NCBI GenBank assembly: GCA_045540355.1
Contig: JAZQHB010000030.1
Coordinates: 1 to 9,017, forward strand
Direction of reading: 5' to 3'
DNA from: RGIG2945 sp045540355
Lineage (GTDB): Bacteria; Bacillota; Clostridia; Oscillospirales; Acutalibacteraceae
DNA: 9,017 bases
Positions 1 to 5,958 of the stretch are shown in pieces. The notes under the pieces were generated by a model, which ran no database searches, was not told the DNA's origin, and was given only the letters and a program-made list of their open reading frames with translations. Numbering within the stretch: the stretch's first letter is position 1; each line of letters starts with the position of its first letter. Both the position numbers and the translations under genes were made by a program.

Positions 1-522
1 ATAATTCTGCTTACGGTTTGAAAAATCCTCGAGAGTTAGATTACTGTCAACGGTTTCTGCAACTTCACTAAAAGCCATAGCATCCATAAGGTCACTCATT
101 CTTTGATTCAGAAACTCATCTGCCGCACCCGGCTCAAGAAACAATTCAGGGCGATGCTCAAATGCACCTGCAAGTATCTCTTCAATGGCATCAGGGTTTT
201 GCTCAGCAAGGTCATATAATATCTCTGCTACATATATGCCGTTATTATCACGAAGCACCGACAAAGGACTATCCTTTCCGTAAGCGGCAGGGTCATATTT
301 CAGACCTTTTTCTTTAGCTAAACCGTTCCAAGCTGCACCGTGAATTTCTCGCACTCTGCCCATTTGTTCCTGGTCTTCGAGGGAGATTGTGCCGTTTTCA
401 TAATCTTTATCACTGTGCCGCCGACGAGCCGAAAAATCATCTTTCAAAAAGTTCTGACGGTACTCTTCAGCGGTATGTTCCTTGCCGACTCCGAGAAGCT
501 CAAGCAAAATTTCTTTGTCCAT
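1..522 (-). CDS. Hypothetical protein, C-terminus off the left edge
   Basis: The frame is open from an ATG at 522 to the window edge: 174 codons with no stop, so the C-terminus is missing. The start is supported by AGGAAAGG about 8 bases upstream. The protein begins MDKEILLELLGVGKEHTAEE and is soluble-looking, acidic and mostly helical, with no signal peptide or membrane segment. A basic patch (SARRRH, about residues 31-36) is followed by a Glu/Asp/Leu-rich region (about residues 95-150: EILYDLAEQNPDAIEEIL and similar). I do not recognise the family and see no catalytic motif. It is transcribed in the same direction as the zinc-ribbon gene at 835-1029 but separated by 312 bases and has its own candidate -10 box, so it is probably a separate unit. 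Real coding is likely because of the long open frame, the ribosome binding site and the ordinary residue composition. Confidence 0.75.
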   Translation of the reverse strand, partial: MDKEILLELLGVGKEHTAEEYRQNFLKDDFSARRRHSDKDYENGTISLEDQEQMGRVREIHGAAWNGLAKEKGLKYDPAAYGKDSPLSVLRDNNGIYVAEILYDLAEQNPDAIEEILAGAFEHRPELFLEPGAADEFLNQRMSDLMDAMAFSEVAETVDSNLTLEDFSNRKQNY

Positions 523-834
523 AGTTTTACCTTTCCTTGTCATTTTTGCTTTTATTATACATTTTTCGTTTGTCGAAAAGGGGTGAAAGTTGGTGGTGGG
601 GAGTGTGATTTTGAATTGTTACATTCTTCTTTTGATAACCTTAATTCTTATATGGTGAGGGTATCACCTTCGTAATTCCAACAGAGCACAGACTATTTTT
701 GTTGTCAAGAGAAGAAGTGTAGTGGCTCTTGATAATGGAAACAGGATGTGATGTTGATTATTGGCATTCTTAAAATGACGAACCAAAACAAAAACTCGCA
801 AAAACTATACTAAAACTATTTGTTTTATCAATAA
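523..834. other. Intergenic region, 312 bases, with hairpins
   Basis: No gene is supported here. On the minus strand, downstream of the zinc-ribbon stop, are three rough AGTTTT-containing repeats (about 785-820), T-rich on that strand but without a good stem. An inverted repeat TCAAGAG/CTCTTGA (705-711 and 726-732) extends outward with two G-U pairs to about 11 bp around a 14-base loop. It has no T run on either side, so it is not a typical terminator. A short GGTGA/TCACC hairpin lies at 654-668. The candidate promoter of the left-edge gene is at 554-559. Confidence 0.5.
554..559 (-). promoter_or_regulatory. Candidate -10 box for the left-edge gene
   Basis: A perfect TATAAT on the minus strand lies 31 bases upstream of the ATG at 522. 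It would give a leader of about 25 nt that contains the ribosome binding site. No good -35 hexamer is found at 16-18 bases, so the promoter call rests on the -10 box and its position. Confidence 0.35.
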
Positions 835-1029
835 TCAATCACAGTCTTGATAACATTGATCACAAAAAACCGACATCATATGTTCCATGGGAACTTTTTT
901 ACCACAACTAGGACAGATTTCCCCGTTGCTGTTGGTAACCGCACAATCACTGCAAATGGGTTCGTCGTAGTAGTCAAAGTAATCCGCTCCAGAACCTATC
1001 TTTTTGCCACACTCGGAACAATATACCAT
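835..1029 (-). CDS. Small double zinc-ribbon protein, 64 residues
   Basis: This 64-residue protein has an excellent ribosome binding site (AAAGGAGG, 6 bases before the ATG at 1029). It contains four CxxC pairs, at residues 4/7, 26/29, 39/42 and 56/59, plus Cys63 and His50. The pairs fit two consecutive Cys4 zinc sites: 4/7 with 26/29, and 39/42 with 56/59, joined by a short linker. The spacing resembles rubredoxin-like or LIM-like treble clefts. A glycine after the second Cys (ECGKK, SCGKK) is typical of zinc-ribbon knuckles. The middle is acidic and Tyr-rich (DYFDYYDE). There is no catalytic domain, so a DNA-, RNA- or protein-binding adaptor role is possible but not shown. The gene stands alone, with the ABC operon terminator upstream. 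A 7-bp inverted repeat at 1084-1107 lies between that terminator and this gene. Confidence 0.8.
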   Translation of the reverse strand: MVYCSECGKKIGSGADYFDYYDEPICSDCAVTNSNGEICPSCGKKVPMEHMMSVFCDQCYQDCD

Positions 1030-1083
1030 TTCGCTTCCTCCTTTCCTTGAAAGCTAATAACAAAACTTTGTTGTATAATGTAA

Positions 1084-1107
1084 GTTACTTAAATAATAAA
1101 AAGTAAC
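1084..1107. repeat. Inverted repeat upstream of the zinc-ribbon gene
   Basis: GTTACTT (1084-1090) and AAGTAAC (1101-1107) form a perfect 7-bp dyad with a 10-base A/T spacer. It lies 55-78 bases before the zinc-ribbon start, where an operator would be expected. No strong promoter hexamers could be assigned around it, so the regulatory role is a guess. Confidence 0.35.
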
Positions 1108-1179
1108 ACCATTTTCCCGAAAAATATCGAACTTTGTCGAAACTTACAATTCACACCCTCCCAATTTGTACAACACTCC

Positions 1180-1225
1180 CAACAAAACAACAACCGCCTT
1201 ACCTGCAAAACACAAGTAAGGCGGT
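1180..1225 (-). terminator. Rho-independent terminator of the ABC operon
   Basis: The arms ACCGCCTTAC (1193-1202) and GTAAGGCGGT (1216-1225) pair perfectly over 10 bp with a 13-base loop. On the minus strand the stem is followed by a T-rich tail, TTGTTGTTTTGTT. It lies 35 bases after the stop of the second ABC gene, as expected for the operon end. On the plus strand only CTTTC follows. Confidence 0.85.
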
Positions 1226-1260
1226 CTTTCATATTCACTTTTAAAATGCAAATTAAAGCA

Positions 1261-3084
1261 TTACACCTTATAATACTGTGCCTGGGCATTCCATAGCTCA
1301 CTGTATTTCTTGCCCGTTTTCAGCAATTCCTCATGTGTACCTTCTTCAACAAGCTTAGCCTTATCAAACACAGCAATCCTGTCACAGAAAATACAGCTTG
1401 AAAGTCTGTGAGAAATATAGATAGCTGTTTTGTTTTCCGTAAAGGAGTTAAAACGGCTGTAAATCTCATTTTCAGCAACAGGGTCAAGAGCTGCGGTCGG
1501 CTCATCAAGAATAACAAGGGGACTGTCCTTGTAAAGAGCTCTTGCAAGAGCTAACTTCTGTGCCTCACCGCCTGAAATGTCAACACCGTTTTTATCAATG
1601 TTTTTGTAAAGATAGGTGTTTTCTTTCTCGCTCATTCGCTCTACTCTGTCCTTGATGTTTGCCTGCTCAAGTGTGCGGTAAAGATTATCCTTGTCATATT
1701 CCTTATTGGCGGCAATGTTGTCGCAAAGTGGTACGGCAAAGAGCTTGAAATCCTGAAATACAACAGAATAAAGCTTCATAAGACTTTCTTTTGAATACTC
1801 TTTAATGTTGATGCCGTTTATCAGTATCACACCACTGTCAACATCATAAAGTCTGCACATAAGCTTGATGAAAGTGGTCTTGCCGCTACCGTTTCTACCC
1901 ACAACTGCAAGATGCTCACCGTTATGAATAATCAGATTTATGTTCTCCAAAGCATAGCTTTCACTGCCCGGGTACTTAAAGGAAACATCTTTAAATTCAA
2001 TCTCGAACTCTGAGGTCAGGTCTATTTCCTTTTCACCGTAAACCATATCATCCTCGGTGTGCATTATCTCGTAGTAATAGTTTACAAGAGGTACCATTTC
2101 CTCGGTTTTACCGAAGGTTACAGCCATCTTCATAACACCGCTGATTATCTGCATAAAGGAGCCGCAGTAAAGTACAAGTGAACCGATACCGAAAAGTCCG
2201 TAAAGGCCCTTTACACCGATAAACAGATAAACACCGAAGCCTACAACCGAGCCGAGAATGGCAATAAATGAGCTTGATTTTGCAGAGTTCATTGAGGCTT
2301 TTTTCAGCACCTGCTCACCCTCGGTAAGAATCTTGTGAGTGGCAGTTTTTTCGATAATGTCCTGCTCCTTGTAAAGACGAATTTCCTTGCCTGTTTTGTA
2401 GTCGGAAAACATATCGAGAAAATAGTAGAAAATCTTGTCAAGACGGGAATATTCGTCAGAGGCTTTGAAATATTCCTTGTTCATCCTTGTGGCTACGATA
2501 AGCATAATTACAACCATAACCCCGATTGCACCAAAAATGCTCAGCAGAAAAGCAGGTCTTTCAAAGAAGGTGTCACCTGTTTTCTGAAAACCGATTTTGA
2601 AAAGGGGCATAATCAGCACCGCTGAAATAATAACCGTCAATGCGCCCGAAACAAAATCTCTGAACATCCACGAAAACTGCACAAAGGCGGAGAAAACTCT
2701 GTCCTGGGCCTCTGAGTGCTTATGTATAAGCTCTTTAAAATTGCTGTCCTCAAGCTTTTTGAACTCAACCGAGAACAGCTTTGAAGCGATGCTTTTAAGC
2801 TCTCTGTTATATAGCATTGAACGAAGCATATAGTAGATGTCATTGAGATACCTGTTAAGGAAAAACAGAACAAAGTTGATACCAACTGCAAGGCAGATGT
2901 AGCCTATGAGCTTTTTGGCATCGGCACCCGTATCAAGCAAGTCAATAATTTTTGCCGAGAACCAAATGTTGATAAAAGGCATTACACCGGTGACAACAGC
3001 CGCAGTAACGGTTGTGGGCATAAGCTTACTTTCAAGGCGGTGCATTTCTTTAAATGCGTAGGTGATAGACTTAAACTTTTTCAT
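1261..3084 (-). CDS. ABC exporter half-transporter, second subunit (TMD-NBD)
   Basis: This 607-residue type IV ABC exporter half moves substrates out across the cytoplasmic membrane using ATP. The N-terminal half holds six hydrophobic segments (about residues 23-45, 59-76, 147-163, 179-199, 274-292 and 299-319). The KEIRLY motif (about 233-238), common in peptide and drug exporters, lies in a cytoplasmic loop. The nucleotide-binding domain has Walker A GRNGSGKT (396-403), Q-loop Gln444, signature ISGGE (503-507), Walker B VILDE with catalytic Glu528, and H-loop His559. All are canonical. The ATG at 3084 is chosen because conserved family sequence begins there (MKKFKSITYAFKEM). An in-frame ATG at 3147 lies deep in the upstream gene. 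The gene overlaps the upstream ABC gene by 14 bases, with AAGGAAGGG ahead of the start, so the two are probably translationally coupled. The substrate is unknown; drug or peptide export is most likely. Confidence 0.93.
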   Translation of the reverse strand: MKKFKSITYAFKEMHRLESKLMPTTVTAAVVTGVMPFINIWFSAKIIDLLDTGADAKKLIGYICLAVGINFVLFFLNRYLNDIYYMLRSMLYNRELKSIASKLFSVEFKKLEDSNFKELIHKHSEAQDRVFSAFVQFSWMFRDFVSGALTVIISAVLIMPLFKIGFQKTGDTFFERPAFLLSIFGAIGVMVVIMLIVATRMNKEYFKASDEYSRLDKIFYYFLDMFSDYKTGKEIRLYKEQDIIEKTATHKILTEGEQVLKKASMNSAKSSSFIAILGSVVGFGVYLFIGVKGLYGLFGIGSLVLYCGSFMQIISGVMKMAVTFGKTEEMVPLVNYYYEIMHTEDDMVYGEKEIDLTSEFEIEFKDVSFKYPGSESYALENINLIIHNGEHLAVVGRNGSGKTTFIKLMCRLYDVDSGVILINGINIKEYSKESLMKLYSVVFQDFKLFAVPLCDNIAANKEYDKDNLYRTLEQANIKDRVERMSEKENTYLYKNIDKNGVDISGGEAQKLALARALYKDSPLVILDEPTAALDPVAENEIYSRFNSFTENKTAIYISHRLSSCIFCDRIAVFDKAKLVEEGTHEELLKTGKKYSELWNAQAQYYKV

Positions 3085-4858
3085 TCTGCAAAACCTGCCC
3101 TTCCTTGTAATAGTAGCTCTGAAGCTGATACATTCTGTAATATCCACCCTTAAGCTTCATCAGCTCATCGTGTGTACCGCTTTCTGTAATTCTGCCATCA
3201 GAAACAAAAAGTATGCGGTCACAAAAGAGAGTTGAGGAAAGTCTGTGAGAGATGAAAAAGGATATTTTGTTCTGTGTCAGTTCATTGTATTTGAGGTAGA
3301 GCTCATTTTCTGCTATAGGATCAAGAGCAGCTGTAGGCTCATCAAGAATAAGTACGGGAGCATTTTTGTAAACAGCCTTCGCGAGAAGAAGCTTCTGCTT
3401 TTCACCGCCCGAAAAATCTGCCGCATCCTTGTAAACATCTTTAACCATAAAGGTGTTTTCTTTTTCGGGTAAGCCTTCTATCTTCTCTCTGATACCTGCT
3501 TTATCAAATGCAGAATAAAGCTTCTCTTTATAATAGTCAGAGGTGAGACAGATATTCTCTGCAATAGTCATAGGCATAAAGGTATAATCCTGAAACACGG
3601 GTGAAAACAGGTCAAAGAAGTCACTCTTTGATATATCCTTACTGCTTATACCGTTAACAAGAATTTCACCCTCGCTCGGGTAGTACAAACCGCAAAGGAG
3701 CTTCACGGCTGTAGTTTTGCCTGCACCGTTTTCACCGACGATAGCGATATTTTCCCCTGCATTGACTTTAAAGGACATATTCTTTATTGTGCTGTCTTCA
3801 GCAGAAGGGTATGTGAAGGAAACATTTTTGAACTCGATTGATGTAACATCGCTGAGCCTATGTGCTGTCTTGCCCTTATCATTTTCATCCTCAGCCTCGG
3901 TGAAGTCACGAAAAGCCTGACAGTCATTACAGCAACGCTCAAGGTCTGAAACGCAGATAACAAGGTTCATAATCCAGTTTGAAAAGCCTGTAATGATACC
4001 GAAATAGAAGATGAAATCAGAAACGCTGAGTTCGTTTTTGTAAACGAGATAAACAAGATATGCATAGGCAACAAGCTCTCTTATCATATTAAGAAAAGCT
4101 CTTGTACCGCTGACATTAAAGCTCTGCCGCATATACTTTCCAGTTATCTTCTGAAGCTCATAAACAAACTTTGCATAAGCAGAAATGAAGTAGTCGGAAA
4201 AGCCGTAAAGTCTGATATCCTTTGCGGCTGTGTTATCCTTGCTCAGCTCGTAATAGTAATCAAGCTTTACAAAGATACTGCCTCTTGCCTTTTTGACGTT
4301 CTTCTCCTTTTCGTTGAGATAACGAAGCAGGAAAAACTCTCCCACACAGGTAAGAAGTATGAGCAGAATCATCATAATGTTGATTTTGTAAATGAGTGTA
4401 AGAGAAGTTATTACGCCGAGAACACAAACGAGAAAGGCGTTGCAAAGAGTAATAAAGTACGCCGAGGAAGACCAATGGCTTCGGTAAAATTCCATGGCTG
4501 TTTTATTCTTTTCTCTGCCCTCAAGGCTTTCAATGTTTATATAGTCTGTATGTATGTTTTTCTTAAAAGCCATAACCGCATAACGCATACGGATTACTCT
4601 TGCACTGCCCTGTAAAAGCTCATTCAGGAACGGGTCAAGCCAGGTTGTAACCGTAACAAGCACGCTCAAGAGAGCAACTATCAAGGTAAGCTTACCGACG
4701 GTAACTCCCTCATTTATGCAGTCAATCATTGCTTTAGGGATAAAGGCTGTTATGATAGGAAGAAAAACCATAGCGGGAACTCTTAAACAAAAGTACAGAA
4801 GGCTTTTCTTGTCCCACTCTATCCAGTTTTTAATCATATACTTTAAGTTGTCTTTCAT
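3071..4858 (-). CDS. ABC exporter half-transporter, first subunit (TMD-NBD)
   Basis: This 595-residue ABC exporter half is the first gene of the two-gene operon. Hydrophobic segments lie near residues 25-45, 55-73, 132-155, 160-178, 262-272 and 280-302, so one or two of the six expected helices are short by eye. KDIRLY (about 213-218) matches the KEIRLY of its partner. The nucleotide-binding domain has Walker A GENGAGKTT (375-383), Q-loop Gln423, signature FSGGE (482-486), Walker B LILDE with catalytic Glu507, and H-loop His538. The start at 4858 has AAGGGG about 9 bases upstream. Both subunits keep the catalytic Glu and an intact signature, so neither ATP site looks degenerate, unlike many heterodimeric drug exporters. 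The long structured leader upstream suggests induction by relief of termination. It resembles LmrCD/BmrCD-type drug exporters and lanthipeptide exporters, and sequence alone cannot decide between them. Confidence 0.93.
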   Translation of the reverse strand: MKDNLKYMIKNWIEWDKKSLLYFCLRVPAMVFLPIITAFIPKAMIDCINEGVTVGKLTLIVALLSVLVTVTTWLDPFLNELLQGSARVIRMRYAVMAFKKNIHTDYINIESLEGREKNKTAMEFYRSHWSSSAYFITLCNAFLVCVLGVITSLTLIYKINIMMILLILLTCVGEFFLLRYLNEKEKNVKKARGSIFVKLDYYYELSKDNTAAKDIRLYGFSDYFISAYAKFVYELQKITGKYMRQSFNVSGTRAFLNMIRELVAYAYLVYLVYKNELSVSDFIFYFGIITGFSNWIMNLVICVSDLERCCNDCQAFRDFTEAEDENDKGKTAHRLSDVTSIEFKNVSFTYPSAEDSTIKNMSFKVNAGENIAIVGENGAGKTTAVKLLCGLYYPSEGEILVNGISSKDISKSDFFDLFSPVFQDYTFMPMTIAENICLTSDYYKEKLYSAFDKAGIREKIEGLPEKENTFMVKDVYKDAADFSGGEKQKLLLAKAVYKNAPVLILDEPTAALDPIAENELYLKYNELTQNKISFFISHRLSSTLFCDRILFVSDGRITESGTHDELMKLKGGYYRMYQLQSYYYKEGQVLQNEKV

Positions 4859-4911
4859 TGAATCAACCCCTTATTATAGATTTCCGTGTTAAGAAAATAA
4901 CGGCCACTTCC

Positions 4912-4991
4912 GTTTCACGGGTGCAACAATTCTTGACACGGCCAAGCAGAATCAGGTGGGTTAAGTCCTTCTTCTGCCGGCACCCTGAAAC
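4912..4991 (-). promoter_or_regulatory. Closed three-way-junction RNA domain in the ABC leader
   Basis: Just after the leader terminator, GTTTCA+GGGTGC (4991-4980) pairs with GCACCC+TGAAAC (4924-4919 and 4917-4912). This gives a 12-bp closing helix with one bulged base at 4918. Inside are a GCAGAA/TTCTGC hairpin (4972-4977 with 4946-4951, with an inner AGG/CCT) and a CTTG/CAAG hairpin (4932-4946), forming a junction. The domain ends 54 bases before the first ABC start codon. It has no T run and matches no riboswitch class I know. Confidence 0.5.
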
Positions 4992-5027
4992 AAAAAAAGT
5001 GTGTGCAAACCGAAGTTCTGCACACAC
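4992..5027 (-). terminator. Leader terminator (attenuator) upstream of the ABC operon
   Basis: GTGTGTGC (5027-5020 read on minus) and GCACACAC (5006-4999) form a perfect 8-bp stem with a 13-base loop, followed at once by seven Ts (4998-4992). This is a textbook intrinsic terminator. It lies about 135 bases upstream of the first ABC start codon and about 140 bases downstream of the promoter at 5171-5199, with no other clear promoter between it and the operon. It therefore probably stops most transcripts before the ABC genes unless relieved. Confidence 0.8.
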
Positions 5028-5052
5028 GAAAAATGCAAAGCTTCGTTTTGCT

Positions 5053-5164
5053 ACCACACAAACTTTCGGACAAATCTCACAGAGAACGCCAAAATAGAAG
5101 CCTGCATTTTTACCGAAATAAAAACACGACTCCGCAAAATCTGTCCATATTAAGTTTGTGTGGT
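5053..5164 (-). ncRNA. Structured 5' leader domain closed by a 13-bp helix
   Basis: ACCACACAAACTT (5164-5152 on minus) pairs perfectly with AAGTTTGTGTGGT (5065-5053), closing an 86-base domain. The helix continues after a small internal loop with GGACA/TGTCC (5146-5142 with 5072-5068) and holds a TCTC/GAGA hairpin (5075-5085). The predicted transcription start falls at about 5164, the first base of the helix. GTGTG in the 3' strand of the helix recurs in the 5' arm of the terminator at 4999-5027, so the 5' strand could pair with either. That is the arrangement expected of an attenuator. Alternatives are a small RNA ending at 4992 or an interspersed palindromic repeat. Confidence 0.55.
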
Positions 5165-5170
5165 GGGTTT

Positions 5171-5199
5171 ATTATACCAAATTGCACCATAGAGTGCAA
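5171..5199 (-). promoter_or_regulatory. Strong promoter of the ABC operon leader
   Basis: On the minus strand, -35 TTGCAC (5199-5194), a 17-base spacer, and -10 TATAAT (5176-5171) with an upstream TG (TGGTATAAT, extended -10). Transcription should start near 5164, exactly where the 13-bp leader helix begins. Confidence 0.8.
5182..5199. promoter_or_regulatory. Operator-like dyad over the -35 box
   Basis: TTGCAC (5182-5187) and GTGCAA (5194-5199) form a perfect 6-bp dyad with a 6-base spacer. One arm is the -35 box and the other lies in the promoter spacer. A second dyad, GCAAGtggCTTGC (5196-5208), overlaps its outer arm. The position suits a repressor or activator site, but no regulator gene is visible in the window. 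Confidence 0.4.
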
Positions 5200-5261
5200 G
5201 TGGCTTGCTGAAATATCTTTTGGAACACAATTTTCAAATTGTCTAAATGCAATACTAATCC

Positions 5262-5750
5262 TTACTCATCAAACAATCCGTTATCTGTATCTCTTTCTCT
5301 GCAAGGGATGTAAACCCATTTGCCTGTTTCTTTTATTGTTATGGAATTTACATTACCAAGATGAAACGCAACATGCGGAAACTGTCCGAGCATACAAGCA
5401 AATCTTGTTTTATCCTCACACCCGTCACAGATTTCTTCAAACATTGTTTCATCAAAATTATCTAAATACACTATTGTTTTATTTTTGACTTTATCAAGAT
5501 AAGAAATCATCTCTTCTTTTGAAATCTGAACATCACTGTCAATATCTAAAGAGTGTAAATTTTCTGCGTGAAAATCTGCTGCGATAAAATTTTCAGGTGT
5601 GCAATACCAATAATCAAACCAATAAAGAGCGTGATATATGTGCTTCCATAAAGGTTGATTATATAATTTGTAATCCCAAGTTGAAGTTAATATCGTTCTT
5701 CTGAAATCATCAATTAACGCTATTGTTCTGTCTCTCATTACTTCAATCAT
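5262..5750 (-). CDS. DinB-like four-helix-bundle protein
   Basis: This 162-residue cytosolic, helical protein resembles the DinB/YfiT-like superfamily, whose members bind a divalent metal through three histidines and include thiol-dependent transferases. Candidate ligands are His37 or His40 in helix 2 (WKHIYHALYWFDYW) and His126 and His130 in helix 4 (FPHVAFHLG), the usual HxxxH. The start at ATG 5750 is chosen because GGAG lies 8 bases upstream. An in-frame GTG at 5780 has no spacing from its nearest GGAG and lies inside the terminator stem. The gene begins only 21 bases after that terminator, so it depends on readthrough from the promoter at 5915-5943. The next gene on the strand is the ABC exporter, which has its own promoter. 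The family also occurs near antibiotic-stress genes, but the substrate here is unknown. The superfamily call is by pattern only. Confidence 0.8.
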   Translation of the reverse strand: MIEVMRDRTIALIDDFRRTILTSTWDYKLYNQPLWKHIYHALYWFDYWYCTPENFIAADFHAENLHSLDIDSDVQISKEEMISYLDKVKNKTIVYLDNFDETMFEEICDGCEDKTRFACMLGQFPHVAFHLGNVNSITIKETGKWVYIPCRERDTDNGLFDE

Positions 5751-5770
5751 AATCTCATCTCCAAGTAGAA

Positions 5771-5800
5771 TAAAAAGCACCTCCGAGAATACGGAGATGC
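5771..5800 (-). terminator. Leader terminator directly before the DinB-like gene
   Basis: GCATCTCCG (5800-5792 on minus) pairs with CGGAGGTGC (5785-5777) over 9 bp, including one G-U, with a 6-base loop. Five Ts and ATT follow. It sits 21 bases before the start codon of the DinB-like gene and 27 bases after the stop of an 18-codon leader ORF. No promoter fits between it and the gene, so it is better read as an attenuator than as the end of an unrelated transcript. Confidence 0.75.
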
Positions 5801-5826
5801 CTATAAGTTTAGAAAGATATTTTACA

Positions 5827-5883
5827 TCAATCGCAAACGGACAAAACGGCTCTCCAAGTCATAAGATTAAGATTCATTGTCAT
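5827..5883 (-). CDS. Putative 18-residue leader peptide
   Basis: The frame ATG 5883 to TGA 5827 encodes MTMNLNLMTWRAVLSVCD. AGGTGG lies 5 bases upstream of the ATG, and the frame starts about 25 bases after the predicted transcription start. The start region sits in one arm of an 8-bp inverted repeat (GGACAAAA 5890-5883 with TTTTGTCC 5846-5839). Codons 10-11 contain GGAGA (5855-5851), which could pair with TCTCC in the terminator 5' arm (5797-5793). Ribosome position could therefore decide between terminator and antiterminator. Very short ORFs arise by chance, so confidence is limited. Confidence 0.45.
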   Translation of the reverse strand: MTMNLNLMTWRAVLSVCD

Positions 5884-5914
5884 TTTGTCCACCTGCCTTT
5901 CAAATATTTTTATC

Positions 5915-5943
5915 AGTATAGCACTGACAGTATGAAAAGTCAA
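5915..5943 (-). promoter_or_regulatory. Strong promoter for the DinB-like gene
   Basis: On the minus strand, -35 TTGACT (5943-5938), a 17-base spacer, and -10 TATACT (5920-5915) with TG one base upstream (TGCTATACT, extended -10). Transcription should start near 5908, giving a leader of about 135 nt to the terminator at 5771-5800. Confidence 0.8.
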
Positions 5944-5958
5944 TATTTTCCAGTGTTG

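Noticed and set aside
340..675. 111-residue plus-strand frame
   Set aside because: It lies mostly antisense to the left-edge gene and is rich in Phe and Cys, as expected of a shadow frame.
1047..1079. Plus-strand promoter TTGAAA...TATAAT
   Set aside because: The spacer is 21 bases and no plus-strand gene follows.
4873..4878. Perfect TATAAT on the minus strand just before the first ABC gene
   Set aside because: It lies 15 bases from the ATG, so the transcript would start at or after the ribosome binding site. No -35 hexamer is present at proper spacing.
4912..4991. Resemblance to a TPP or T-box leader (GGGTGCC, AACC...CCTGAT on the minus strand)
   Set aside because: The TPP CTGAGA core and its second conserved half are missing, and the T-box AGGGTGGNACCGCG element is absent. 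The similarity is limited to short pieces.
4863..5057. 64-residue frame on the minus strand between the leader and the ABC start
   Set aside because: It begins at a GTG without a ribosome binding site and runs through the terminator hairpin, its T tract and the second RNA domain, which explain the sequence better.
5227..5242. ACAATTT-TC-AAATTGT dyad after the DinB-like gene as its terminator
   Set aside because: The stem is almost all A/T and lacks a following T run, so termination is not supported.
5003..5488. 161-residue plus-strand frame
   Set aside because: It is antisense to the DinB-like gene and the ABC leader, has no good ribosome binding site, and its residue content is unlike a normal protein.
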